From Oscillospiraceae bacterium (GTDB lineage Bacteria; Bacillota; Clostridia; Oscillospirales; UBA644): a stretch of DNA of 64,000 nt. A model generated the notes under the pieces. That model worked only from the letters and a program-made list of their open reading frames with translations. It did no database searches and was not told the origin of the DNA. Below are positions 1 through 7,602 of the stretch, piece after piece (position 1 is the first letter of the stretch; each line of letters begins with the position of its first letter). The position numbers and the translations under genes were made by a program. Location of the stretch: assembly GCA_902783255.1 (NCBI GenBank), contig CACZQB010000058.1, positions 1 to 64,000 on the forward strand, given 5' to 3'.

Positions 1-169
1 AATAACGGTAACGCCGGCAAAAGAAATACAGATGTTCGGCGCATTGTCGCTAAATCTTCCGACCGTTCTTTTCTCCGTTGCCGCGACTGCATGTCTTGCA
101 TTCATATTCGCCGTTATCGCCGTAAACAGAACATACTCGCGTGATACGAGCGATGTTATACGGGAATAA
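1..169 (+). CDS. C-terminal end of an FtsX-like ABC permease (partial)
   Basis: Only the last 55 codons are in the window, read in the frame beginning at base 2 and ending with TAA at 167-169. The residues form a short outer loop, one hydrophobic segment (LPTVLFSVAATACLAFIFAV) and a charged tail ending in DTSDVIRE. This is the usual ending of MacB/FtsX permeases, where the last membrane helix runs into a short cytoplasmic tail, and it resembles the tails of the permeases at 36.8 and 46.7 kb. The start and any ATPase partner lie upstream, outside the window. A different polytopic membrane protein is possible because so little is visible. Confidence 0.5.
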   Translation, partial: ITVTPAKEIQMFGALSLNLPTVLFSVAATACLAFIFAVIAVNRTYSRDTSDVIRE

Positions 170-252
170 AGGATAAACATAAATCCGCATAACATAAATC
201 AATACAATATAAACAGATACTATATAATTCAGTATAACATTAATTAATAATA

Positions 253-286
253 TAATAATCCACCCGAAATAACGGGTGGATTATTA
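253..286. terminator. Bidirectional terminator hairpin
   Basis: A perfect 14-bp inverted repeat (arms 253-266 and 273-286, 6-nt loop) with a CCACCCG/CGGGTGG core and A/T-rich flanks. It lies between the converging permease tail and upp and probably ends both transcripts. Confidence 0.85.
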
Positions 287-306
287 TGTCTTTACTATTA
301 TTTCGT

Positions 307-936
307 TTATTTCGTTCCGAAAATTCTGTCTCCGGCATCACCGAGACCCGGGACGATATATCCGTTTTCATTGAGGCGTTCATCTACGTTTGCGCAAACG
401 ATCTCAACGTCCGGATGCGCCTCTGAAAGTGCCTTTATTCCTTCGGGTGCGGCAATGATACAAAGAAATTTGATGTGCGTTCCGCCGTATTTCTTTATCT
501 GTGTTATTGCATCAACTGCCGAGCCGCCTGTAGCAAGCATCGGGTCAACCACAACAATGAGTCTTTCCTGTATATCGGTAGGCAGCTTGCAGTAATATTC
601 TATCGGCTTAAGCGTTTTTTCGTCACGGTACATGCCTATATGACCGACCTTTGCGGCAGGAACAAGCGACAAAAGTCCGTTTACCATTCCGAGCCCGGCT
701 CTTAAAATAGGCACAACGGCAAGCTTTTTGCCTTTGAGTACCTTCTGCCTCGTTTTGCATATCGGAGTTTCTATATCTTTCTCTTCAAGAGGAAGATCTC
801 TCAGTGCCTCATAGCACATAAGCATTGTGATTTCTTCGATATTCTCACGAAATTCTTTATTTGGGGTTTCTATCTGACGGAGAATCGTTGTTTTATGTTG
901 AATAAGAGGATGATCAAGAATAGTTACTTTGCCCAT
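307..936 (-). CDS. upp: Uracil phosphoribosyltransferase
   Basis: Converts uracil and PRPP to UMP in pyrimidine salvage, in the cytoplasm. The 209-residue length is typical of bacterial Upp. The PRPP-binding loop [10 protein letters not shown] is at residues 131-140, and the uracil-binding C-terminal region [16 protein letters not shown] is at about 192-207. The start ATG at 936 is preceded by GGAGAC. It lies 9 nt behind uraA on the same strand, so uptake of uracil and its conversion to UMP are encoded in one operon. Transcription should start at the promoter upstream of uraA and end at the hairpin at 253-286. Identification is very secure. Confidence 0.97.
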   Translation of the reverse strand: MGKVTILDHPLIQHKTTILRQIETPNKEFRENIEEITMLMCYEALRDLPLEEKDIETPICKTRQKVLKGKKLAVVPILRAGLGMVNGLLSLVPAAKVGHIGMYRDEKTLKPIEYYCKLPTDIQERLIVVVDPMLATGGSAVDAITQIKKYGGTHIKFLCIIAAPEGIKALSEAHPDVEIVCANVDERLNENGYIVPGLGDAGDRIFGTK

Positions 937-945
937 TTTGTCTCC

Positions 946-2310
946 TTACTGATTTTCTTTCGAATTTGATACAAGCAGGTTAACGATTATACCGAGAATG
1001 AGCGCACACGCTACGGAAGTGATAGTTATCTGACCGAATGTGAGTGTCAGCCCGCCGATACCTGCAATAAGAATAACAGATGCAACGAACAGATTTTTGT
1101 TCTGTTCAAGATCAACATTCTTAAGCATTTTGAGACCTGAAACTGCGATAAATCCGTAAAGAGCCATGCATACGCCGCCCATTACGCATGAGGGGATAGA
1201 ATTAACGAATGCAACAAACGGAGAAAGGAATGATATGAGTATAGCGCCTACGGCTGCGGCTATGATCGTTACAACTGATGCATTTTTCGTTATCGCTACG
1301 CAACCGATCGATTCACCGTATGTTGTATTCGGGCATCCGCCGAATATCGCGCCCGCAAATGAACCGATACCGTCACCGAGAAGCGTTCTGTGAAGACCGG
1401 GATCTTCAAGAAGATCTTTTTCGATAATTGAAGAAATATTCTTGTGGTCTGCAACATGTTCGGCAAACACAACGAATGCTACCGGAATGTATGCTACCGC
1501 GATTTTAGCTATATATTCGCCGCTTATTTCACTGAAACCGCCGAGAGCAGTGATGAATGTGAAATCAGGCAGCTGAATGAATGTTCCGAGTCCTACGCCG
1601 TCTTTAACAAGCCCTGAAAATACGCCGAAATTGATAACTTTAAGCGCATCTATATCAGCAGCGTTACCGATTACGGTAAATATGGCTGCAAGGCAGTATC
1701 CCGCAAGAATACCGATAACGAAAGGTATGAGTTTAGCCATTTTCTTACCGTATGTTGAGCAGAGAATAGTAACGATAAGCGTAACAAGACCAACAAGAAT
1801 GCATACAAAAACATTCGCTACAGGCACATTTTCCGCATCCATAACTCCGCCTTTTTGCAGATCGCCGATCGCATTTCCCGCAAGAGAAAGACCGATTATT
1901 GCTACGGTAGGACCGATTACAACAGGGGGCATTAGTTTGTTGAGCCAGTTTACGCCGACTATCTTAACTGCAATTGCAATGATAACATAAACAAGACCGG
2001 CAAACGCCGCGCCTATGATAAGACCGAGATATCCCAAAGCCATGGATACGCCGCCTGCGAATGCAGCTGCCATAGAACCGAGAAATGCGAATGATGAACC
2101 GAGAAAAACAGGGCTTTTTCTCTGTGTACAGAGAATATAAACCAATGTGCCGACTCCGGCGCCGAATAAAGCCGCGGCAGGACTCATATCATGTCCTACA
2201 ATAACGGGAACAACAAGAGTCGCAGCCATTATCGCGAGCAGCTGCTGAATTGCAAAGATCAGCAATTGCCCGAATTTAGGCTTGTCGTTTACGCCATAGA
2301 TCAATTTCAT
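946..2310 (-). CDS. uraA: Uracil permease (NCS2 / nucleobase:cation symporter)
   Basis: A 454-residue polytopic membrane protein of the UraA/PyrP family that imports uracil with protons. It is hydrophobic throughout, with the family's N-terminal start KPKFGQLLIFAIQQLLAIMA and glycine-rich helices. The GCPNTTYGESIG segment near residue 290 carries the conserved Glu of the substrate site. The start was set at ATG 2310, because GGAGGT lies 7 nt upstream; the frame stays open ten codons further but has no ribosome site there. It is followed directly by upp. A strong sigma-A promoter at 2391-2419 leaves a leader of roughly 75 nt containing a short 7-bp stem (about 2350-2373). No PyrR binding-loop consensus was recognised in the leader. 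Confidence 0.95.
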   Translation of the reverse strand: MKLIYGVNDKPKFGQLLIFAIQQLLAIMAATLVVPVIVGHDMSPAAALFGAGVGTLVYILCTQRKSPVFLGSSFAFLGSMAAAFAGGVSMALGYLGLIIGAAFAGLVYVIIAIAVKIVGVNWLNKLMPPVVIGPTVAIIGLSLAGNAIGDLQKGGVMDAENVPVANVFVCILVGLVTLIVTILCSTYGKKMAKLIPFVIGILAGYCLAAIFTVIGNAADIDALKVINFGVFSGLVKDGVGLGTFIQLPDFTFITALGGFSEISGEYIAKIAVAYIPVAFVVFAEHVADHKNISSIIEKDLLEDPGLHRTLLGDGIGSFAGAIFGGCPNTTYGESIGCVAITKNASVVTIIAAAVGAILISFLSPFVAFVNSIPSCVMGGVCMALYGFIAVSGLKMLKNVDLEQNKNLFVASVILIAGIGGLTLTFGQITITSVACALILGIIVNLLVSNSKENQ

Positions 2311-2390
2311 ACATTTACCTCCGCTTTTGGGTGCGATCACCCTGATTTTTTAAGATCGATTTATGTATCGACCGTATATATACTTTTTTT

Positions 2391-2419
2391 ATTATACTCA
2401 ATAGATATTGTTTTGTCAA
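2391..2419 (-). promoter_or_regulatory. Sigma-A promoter of uraA-upp
   Basis: On the minus strand TTGACA (2419-2414) and TATAAT (2396-2391) are separated by exactly 17 bp, about 80 nt upstream of the uraA start. Confidence 0.85.
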
Positions 2420-2448
2420 TACAAAGATCGCTTAATAAGTAAAATTTC

Positions 2449-2475
2449 AAAAAAATTTCCCCCATACAGGGGGGA
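2449..2475 (-). terminator. Terminator of the zinc operon
   Basis: Read on the minus strand: a short stem with a run of C pairing to a run of G (2459-2463 with 2470-2474), followed by seven T. It lies just past the stop of the last gene of the zinc operon. Confidence 0.7.
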
Positions 2476-2483
2476 TTTATTTT

Positions 2484-2903
2484 TTACTTAAGCATTACCG
2501 CGTCAGTCAGTGTGCAGTATCTGTATTCATCTTCATAATACGTGCCGAAAATTCCTTCGACCGTTATTTGCTCTCCGACCTCCGGATATTCATCCGGAAA
2601 AACTCTTTCTTCCGCAAGTTCAAATTCTATACCCTGCGAGCAACATGCCGTGGCGTCCGCTATAATACATGCATAATAATAGCGGTCTGTTCCCTCCGCA
2701 TACGAAAAAGCGCCCTGCATTTTTACAGTCTTCCCTTCGTATTCTTCCGGGGAATTCATCATATTCAGAACTTCCGAATAAACCATCGTTCCGCTCATTA
2801 CAGTCAGATCAATATAATCAGGGTCGTAAGACTGTTCTTTACCGCATGCCATAAGAGATAGGCACATCATCGACACAATAAACAAGCAGATAATCTTTCT
2901 CAT
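2484..2903 (-). CDS. Lipoprotein with a CC-containing OB-like domain, last gene of the zinc operon
   Basis: A 139-residue exported lipoprotein. The N-terminus is a signal peptide ending in the lipobox LMAC (Cys20). The rest is one small beta-rich domain with the pattern YEGKTVKMQG, then ADATACCSQGIEFEL, then GEQITVEGIFG. This resembles the C-terminal domain of the TIGR03943/DUF1980 (YcgQ-like) proteins, which carry a CC pair and are often encoded in zinc-responsive operons; that link is inferred from pattern only. Its ATG overlaps the permease stop (ATGA, 2900-2903), which implies translational coupling. A role in metal handling at the outer face of the membrane is likely. The precise function is unknown. 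Confidence 0.75.
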   Translation of the reverse strand: MRKIICLFIVSMMCLSLMACGKEQSYDPDYIDLTVMSGTMVYSEVLNMMNSPEEYEGKTVKMQGAFSYAEGTDRYYYACIIADATACCSQGIEFELAEERVFPDEYPEVGEQITVEGIFGTYYEDEYRYCTLTDAVMLK

Positions 2904-3754
2904 TTCCTTATTCCTCCTTTAATTGATCCACAAATAAAGAATAAAACGAAAACAATTATATCGACCGCAACGATCGTAGAGCCTACCGGTGTTCCCGCAA
3001 GGATAGAAACAATAATTCCCGAAGAGGCACATATTACGGATACTATCGCCGAACAGATCGTAACAGATCTGAAAGTTTTAAACACTCTCATTGCCGAAAG
3101 AGCAGGGAATATTACAAGAGCCGAAATAAGAAGAGAACCGACAAGATTCATTGCAAGAACGATAATGACCGCTATTATGACCGCAATAAGTAAGTTATAA
3201 ACTCCTGCTTTCGTTCCCGTGGCTCTTGCAAAATTTTCGTCAAAAGTTACGGCAAATATCTTGTTGTAAAAAACTATGAAAACAGCAACTGTTATAACCG
3301 AAAGAACGCCGCATATCCACACTTCCGTCGTTGTAAGCGTTAAAATGGATGTCGATCCGAAAAGGGTGGAGCATACATCTCCCGAGATATTGCTCGACTT
3401 TGAAAAAATATTCAGAAGAAGATAGCCTATTGCGAGTGCTCCCACTGAAATCATCGCTATGGCTGCATCGCCTTTGATCTTTGCGTTCTGTCCTACCTGC
3501 AAAAGCAATATTGCGCTTACGACTGTTATCGCCAGCACAAACGGCATATTGTTTGTAAGATCGAATACCGCAGCAAGAGCCATTGCGCCGAACGCAACAT
3601 GTGAAAGACCGTCACCTATAAATGAGAACCTTTTAAGGACCAGTGTCACACCCAGCAGTGATGAACAAAGCGCTATCAGAACCCCTACGATCAGGGCATA
3701 GATTACGAACGGATACTGAAAATACAGAATGAGTTTATTGAACAGCTCACCCAT
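2900..3754 (-). CDS. znuB: Zinc/manganese-type ABC transporter permease (ZnuB family)
   Basis: Membrane subunit of a cluster 9 metal-ion ABC importer, about 284 residues with seven to nine hydrophobic segments. The family pattern LGVTLVLKRFSFIGDGLSHVAF appears near residues 38-60, and SLLISALVIFPALSAMRVF occurs in the second half. I chose ATG 3754, which has GGTGAG just upstream and overlaps the ATPase stop. A GTG three codons earlier (3763) is an alternative. It sits in the order regulator, small membrane protein, binding lipoprotein, ATPase, permease, lipoprotein, so zinc is the likely substrate, although manganese cannot be excluded by sequence alone. Confidence 0.9.
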   Translation of the reverse strand: MGELFNKLILYFQYPFVIYALIVGVLIALCSSLLGVTLVLKRFSFIGDGLSHVAFGAMALAAVFDLTNNMPFVLAITVVSAILLLQVGQNAKIKGDAAIAMISVGALAIGYLLLNIFSKSSNISGDVCSTLFGSTSILTLTTTEVWICGVLSVITVAVFIVFYNKIFAVTFDENFARATGTKAGVYNLLIAVIIAVIIVLAMNLVGSLLISALVIFPALSAMRVFKTFRSVTICSAIVSVICASSGIIVSILAGTPVGSTIVAVDIIVFVLFFICGSIKGGIRK

Positions 3755-4457
3755 TCGTCTCACCGCCCTTCAAAAACAGACGTGCTTCAACGCTTGAAAG
3801 ATATTTTTCTTTCGTTCCGCAAAATACTGTTTTTCCTATGTGGATGATTTTTGTCGCATATCTCAGGGCTGCCTCGATATCGTGCGAGATCATCACAATC
3901 GTTATTCCGTCATTGCGGTTCAGACTGTATACAATATCGTATATTTCCGCCGTAACAATAGGGTCAAGACCCGTTACCGGTTCATCCAAAAGAAGCATTT
4001 TTTTTGTAGCGCAAAGCGCTCTTGCAAGCAAAACACGCTGCTGCTGCCCGCCGGAAAGCTCACGGTAGCATTTGTCCGCATATTCGCTCATCCCCATTTT
4101 TTCAATGTTGCCCGCGGCGCGTTTTTTCTCCTCTTTATTGTAAAAAGGTCGCAATCCCATTCCGTTTCCGCATCCCGACAGCACGATCTCTTTTACTGAT
4201 GCCGGAAAATCTTTCTGAACAACTGTCTGCTGCGGAAGATATCCGATTTCCGTCTGCTTAAATCCGTCGCCTGCGATCACTTTGCCTTCAAGAGGCGGCT
4301 GAAGACCGAGAATCGTTTTCATCAGAGTGCTTTTCCCTGACCCGTTTTCCCCGACTATGCAAACATAATCTCCCGAGCTTATATCAAAATTCAGATTTTC
4401 AACGATCGGGTGTCCTTCATATCCCAGGGACAGGTCTTTACATGTAAGTAATGCCAT
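3747..4457 (-). CDS. znuC: Zinc-type ABC transporter ATPase (ZnuC family)
   Basis: ATP-hydrolysing subunit that energises metal import through the adjacent permease. It has 236 residues with Walker A GENGSGKST at 36-44, signature LSGGQQQR at 134-141, Walker B MLLLDEP at 154-160 and the switch histidine in MISHD. The start ATG 4457 follows GGAGACTTA. It begins 9 nt after the stop of the binding lipoprotein and overlaps the permease start, so the three are co-translated. All catalytic motifs are intact. Confidence 0.93.
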   Translation of the reverse strand: MALLTCKDLSLGYEGHPIVENLNFDISSGDYVCIVGENGSGKSTLMKTILGLQPPLEGKVIAGDGFKQTEIGYLPQQTVVQKDFPASVKEIVLSGCGNGMGLRPFYNKEEKKRAAGNIEKMGMSEYADKCYRELSGGQQQRVLLARALCATKKMLLLDEPVTGLDPIVTAEIYDIVYSLNRNDGITIVMISHDIEAALRYATKIIHIGKTVFCGTKEKYLSSVEARLFLKGGETNG

Positions 4458-4466
4458 TAAGTCTCC

Positions 4467-5468
4467 TTAACTTAAAGCTTCTGTAATCGCTTCAAGATTT
4501 TTTTCCATAACAGAAATATAATTCGTGCCTTTTTCACGATCCTTCAGAGTCGTTGCCTGAAGAGAGTCCAGAACAATTATCTTCTGATCCTTTGTTTTTG
4601 TGTTTTCTTTAATTGTAGTTGCTATTTTGCCGTCTGATGATTCTATGTGAATGATCGCATTCAGACCAAGTTCATCCACTTTGTTTGCAAGAAATACAAT
4701 AGTTTCAAAGCTTGCTTCGGTTTCAGCGGAACATCCCGCAAAAGCGGCATAATAATCAAGTCCGTAGTCGTCAGTCAGATATCTGAACGGGAATCTGTCG
4801 CCGAACAGAAGAGTTTTCTTTTTAGTATTGCTCAGTGCCGTCTGATATTTGTCGTCAAGCGCATTCAGGTTTTTTATGTATGTTTCAAGATTTGCGGTGT
4901 AAATATCTTTGTTTTCAGGATCCTTTTCAGAAAGCCTGCCGGCAATTTCGCGGCATAACTTAACAGCGTTTCTTATTGAAAGCCAAACATGCTCGTCGTA
5001 TTCGGGACCTTCTTCATGTTCGTCTTCGTGTTCATCCTCGTGGCGATCATGTTCCTCTTCCTGCATTCCTTCGACAATCTCTTCCTCTTTAATATCGTTT
5101 CCGAGTAAATCAAGAAGATTGATAACTGTCATATCTTTGTTTACGGCATTTTTCAGAACATCATCGACCCATTTATCCGATTCTCCGCCTACATATATAA
5201 ACACATCGCATGTCGATATTTTGATGATGTCGTCAGCGGTAGGCTGATAGCTGTGAAGATCAACTCCGTTGTTAAGCAGCATGGTTACTTCCGTATCGTC
5301 TGCTTTTTCTCCGAGGATATTCATTACCCAATCATATTCGGGAAAAATAGTTGTCACTACCGTAAGCTTATCATTATCTGCCGAAATGTTTCCGCATCCT
5401 GAAATCAGGACTGAAAGCATTGAAATAACAATGATCACAATATATGTTTTTTTATATGAGTTTTTCAT
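4467..5468 (-). CDS. znuA: Zinc-binding lipoprotein of the ABC importer (ZnuA family)
   Basis: Extracellular substrate-binding protein that captures zinc and delivers it to ZnuB. It has 333 residues from ATG 5468. The frame stays open 28 codons further upstream, but the signal peptide starts at MKNSYKK and ends in the lipobox LISGC (Cys25). A His in LHSYQ (72) and the domain order fit cluster A-I metal receptors. Between the two lobes lies an acidic, histidine-rich loop (about 128-160, with His 140, 143, 147, 151 and 160), which in this family distinguishes zinc receptors from most manganese ones. The operon position next to a Fur/Zur regulator supports zinc. Confidence 0.92.
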   Translation of the reverse strand: MKNSYKKTYIVIIVISMLSVLISGCGNISADNDKLTVVTTIFPEYDWVMNILGEKADDTEVTMLLNNGVDLHSYQPTADDIIKISTCDVFIYVGGESDKWVDDVLKNAVNKDMTVINLLDLLGNDIKEEEIVEGMQEEEHDRHEDEHEDEHEEGPEYDEHVWLSIRNAVKLCREIAGRLSEKDPENKDIYTANLETYIKNLNALDDKYQTALSNTKKKTLLFGDRFPFRYLTDDYGLDYYAAFAGCSAETEASFETIVFLANKVDELGLNAIIHIESSDGKIATTIKENTKTKDQKIIVLDSLQATTLKDREKGTNYISVMEKNLEAITEALS

Positions 5469-5548
5469 TTTTCTCTCTTCGTAAATCAATTTATCTTTAT
5501 ACAATAATTCGCATGATATTCGGCGTAAAGCCTGTATATACGGGGAAC

Positions 5549-5838
5549 TCAATTCAGAAGCTTGATCTTAAATAACGATGCATATTTTCTGTATTTATTG
5601 CCGGAATAACGGTTTTTCGCCGGAGTATCAATAATGTGGCAAACAAGAAAAAGTCTGGCTGCGACCGCGGCGCCGAAAAAATGAACTGCTGTTCTGCAAA
5701 TCGAAATCAGTTCGCATATATGACATTGTTCACCGTTGCAGTCATGGTCAGATTCGATTATCATTAACGTGAACGATGCGGCAACACAAGCAATAACCGT
5801 CAGTGCGAGGCATAATGCGGATATCCTTTTTTTCTCAT
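5549..5838 (-). CDS. Small Cys/His-motif membrane protein of the zinc operon, apparent frameshift at its start
   Basis: An 80-100-residue protein with one clear N-terminal hydrophobic segment (ISALCLALTVIACVAASFTL), then the metal-ligand-like motif SDHDCNGEQCHICELISIC and a second hydrophobic stretch. Similar short proteins with an HDC..CxIC motif are, to my recollection, common beside Firmicute zinc transporters; their function is unknown. The best start is ATG 5838. It has GGAGG four nt upstream and overlaps the regulator stop as ATGA, but that frame hits a stop after 12 codons. A run of seven A directly follows; an eighth A, or a -1 ribosomal slip there, gives M-R-K-K-R-I-S-A-L and joins the long frame. 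The long frame itself is open back to 5881 with weaker starts (for example 5863). Confidence 0.6.
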
Positions 5839-6284
5839 TGTGCCTCCGGTTTATTTTCGGCATTTTCCGTTTTTTTTGCACATTTATCGCAAAGTCCGTA
5901 AAAAACGGTTCTTCCTGCCATCATCGTAAAATTATGCACCTTATACAGATGCGTGCTTATCTCCTTTATTTCTTCGCATTTCAGATGAATAAGTTTTCCG
6001 CAGTCAACGCATTTGCAGTGAAAGCAGGAAGTGTTTTCTTCTTCGATACTGTCGTCATATTCAAAACATGCCGGAGAAGTTGAGTCTATTGTGAATTTTT
6101 TTACCGTTCCCTCGTCTACCAGCCTTTCAAGCTGCCTGTAAATTGTGGAAACTCCGATATTTATACCTATGCTTTTAAAATGCTCGTGAATATCTCCTGC
6201 AGTAACATGCGTATGTGGCACTGTTTTTAAATAGTCGATCAGAAGATCTCTTTGCCTTGTGTTGTATTTTGATTTTTTTTCCAT
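5835..6284 (-). CDS. zur: Fur-family metal regulator, probably Zur
   Basis: A 149-residue DNA-binding repressor of the Fur superfamily. The N-terminal winged helix (about 10-70) contains HVTAGDIHEHF and GVSTIYRQLERL. The C-terminal half has the structural zinc site formed by Cys92/Cys95 and Cys132/Cys135, with extra Cys87, His89 and Cys90. I chose ATG 6284, preceded by GAGGG; the frame is open further but has no ribosome site. It is the first gene of an operon encoding a zinc importer, and two matched palindromes flank its promoter, so autoregulated Zur is the natural reading. Fur or PerR specificity cannot be excluded by sequence alone. Confidence 0.85.
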   Translation of the reverse strand: MEKKSKYNTRQRDLLIDYLKTVPHTHVTAGDIHEHFKSIGINIGVSTIYRQLERLVDEGTVKKFTIDSTSPACFEYDDSIEEENTSCFHCKCVDCGKLIHLKCEEIKEISTHLYKVHNFTMMAGRTVFYGLCDKCAKKTENAENKPEAQ

Positions 6285-6307
6285 TTTACCCTCGATTTTC
6301 ATCAATC

Positions 6308-6322
6308 TGAAAACTATTTTCA
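6308..6322 (-). promoter_or_regulatory. Candidate Zur operator 1
   Basis: Perfect palindrome TGAAAA-CTA-TTTTCA directly downstream of the -10 box, over the expected transcription start. Its arms are identical to those of the second site at 6358-6372. Confidence 0.6.
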
Positions 6323-6351
6323 ATTTTAACATGAAAATGATCGTTTGTCAA
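6323..6351 (-). promoter_or_regulatory. Sigma-A promoter of the zinc operon
   Basis: On the minus strand TTGACA (6351-6346) and TAAAAT (6328-6323), spacing 17 bp, about 40 nt upstream of the regulator's ATG. It lies exactly between two palindromes. Confidence 0.85.
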
Positions 6352-6357
6352 GCAATT

Positions 6358-6372
6358 TGAAAAAAGTTTTCA
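6358..6372 (-). promoter_or_regulatory. Candidate Zur operator 2
   Basis: Palindrome TGAAAA-AAG-TTTTCA just upstream of the -35 box. The symmetry extends to 9-bp arms (6355-6375). Its centre lies 50 bp, close to five helical turns, from that of operator 1. Confidence 0.6.
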
Positions 6373-6376
6373 AATT

Positions 6377-6464
6377 CATCGCAGAATTAATAAAAAACCC
6401 GAACATGATCCGTTCGGGTTCATCGCAGAATTAATAAAAAGCCCGAACATGATCCGTTCGGGTT
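6377..6464 (-). repeat. Tandemly duplicated terminator (2 x 44 bp)
   Basis: Two direct copies (6377-6420 and 6421-6464) differing at one base. Each holds a CCCGAAC/GTTCGGG hairpin that on the minus strand is followed by a T-rich run. They sit past the stop of the PAP2 gene and shield the zinc operon promoter from read-through. Confidence 0.85.
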
Positions 6465-6478
6465 GTGAATATCAGCAG

Positions 6479-7426
6479 CTAAATCTGTTGTTTTTTTCTG
6501 AATTCTTTGGATAAAAACCTGAAAGACATCGGCCATACTCCGCCGGCAATTGCTACTATGATATAATAACGTAAAAGTGAACCCCAGGTGTCGGCATCCA
6601 GCACGGCATTGATGGGAAACTTCAGAAGTTCTTTTGCAATAAGAAGCAAAGCAAATCCTACGATTGTTTTTATTATCTGTATGGGAAGGGATGCTTTTGT
6701 TTCAAAGTGAATAAAACGGCTGTCGATAAAAAATGATACAGTCATTCCAAGAACTGCTCCGAGCATGGTAAAGCCGTTTTTTACAGCGCCTGTATACTCT
6801 GCAATGTTTTCTGTATATACGTTTCCCGGAAATCTGTTCAGGCAAACAAAACAGATATACACAATATTAAATATAACAACAGCAAAGAGCAGGGGAATAA
6901 GTATCGCTGTTTTCTTTTCCGCTTTTTTGAATATAAAGTATCCTACGACGGCAAGAATTATCGCAATGATGTATGATACTCCGACGTCCATCGGCGTATG
7001 AACTCCGAGATAGAGCCTTGAAAACGGAATAAGAACACAAAGGATAATGCAAACAGCTTTTACGGCTTTATTTTTTTGCCACAAGGCAATGCCTCCGTAA
7101 AGTCCCACCGAGCTTTGAGTATGTCCGCTCGGAAATGAATAACCGGTCGCCTGCGCCCTTGCAGACTCTACTATTGTGAATTCGGGATCAATGACCCATG
7201 GTCTCGGGATAAGAAAAATCATTTTCAGAAAATTGTTGATCAGCGCTCCGAGACCGCCTACGGCAAGAAGATAATAACCTTCAATTTTATCCACACACCA
7301 GTATACCGTCAGCCCCACAGCCATAAAGAGCGTTTCTTCCCCAAGGTGCGTTATTATTGAAAAAATAAAATCCAATACTGGATTTCTTATTTCTTCCAAA
7401 GCATATAATACCGACAATACTTCCAT
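6479..7426 (-). CDS. PAP2-family membrane phosphatase
   Basis: A 315-residue integral membrane protein with about eight hydrophobic segments and a complete type-2 phosphatidic acid phosphatase signature: K68...RP75-76, PSGH at 99-102, and SR136-137 with His143 and Asp147. Family members remove phosphate from lipid phosphates such as phosphatidate or undecaprenyl pyrophosphate, with the active site at the outer face. The long C-terminal membrane part (about 160-315) is more than a minimal PAP2 domain needs. It has its own promoter (7439-7467) and a duplicated terminator, so it is monocistronic. The substrate is not predictable from sequence. Confidence 0.9.
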   Translation of the reverse strand: MEVLSVLYALEEIRNPVLDFIFSIITHLGEETLFMAVGLTVYWCVDKIEGYYLLAVGGLGALINNFLKMIFLIPRPWVIDPEFTIVESARAQATGYSFPSGHTQSSVGLYGGIALWQKNKAVKAVCIILCVLIPFSRLYLGVHTPMDVGVSYIIAIILAVVGYFIFKKAEKKTAILIPLLFAVVIFNIVYICFVCLNRFPGNVYTENIAEYTGAVKNGFTMLGAVLGMTVSFFIDSRFIHFETKASLPIQIIKTIVGFALLLIAKELLKFPINAVLDADTWGSLLRYYIIVAIAGGVWPMSFRFLSKEFRKKQQI

Positions 7427-7438
7427 CTCCTTTATTTC

Positions 7439-7467
7439 ATTATATCATTTTTTTCCATTCTTATCAA
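7439..7467 (-). promoter_or_regulatory. Sigma-A promoter of the PAP2 gene
   Basis: Minus strand TTGATA (7467-7462), 17 bp, TATAAT (7444-7439), immediately upstream of the PAP2 ribosome site. Confidence 0.75.
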
Positions 7468-7538
7468 GTGGAAAAAGCGGATTTTCAAGGACCTTTTTCT
7501 CAAAACTCCGAAAAATAATGTGAAATTTTGATTTATGC

Positions 7539-7567
7539 TTGAAAAATCTTTTATGTTGATGTATAAT
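7539..7567 (+). promoter_or_regulatory. Sigma-A promoter of glgB
   Basis: TTGAAA (7539-7544), 17 bp, TATAAT (7562-7567), 36 nt upstream of the TTG start; divergent from the PAP2 promoter. Confidence 0.8.
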
Positions 7568-7602
7568 ATATTCAGGCAGAGCTTTTGCGGAGGTGAGCAG
7601 AG

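Noticed and set aside
2311-2390. PyrR-type attenuator or riboswitch in the uraA leader
   Set aside because: Only a small 7-bp stem is present; no PyrR loop consensus, antiterminator or T run was found.
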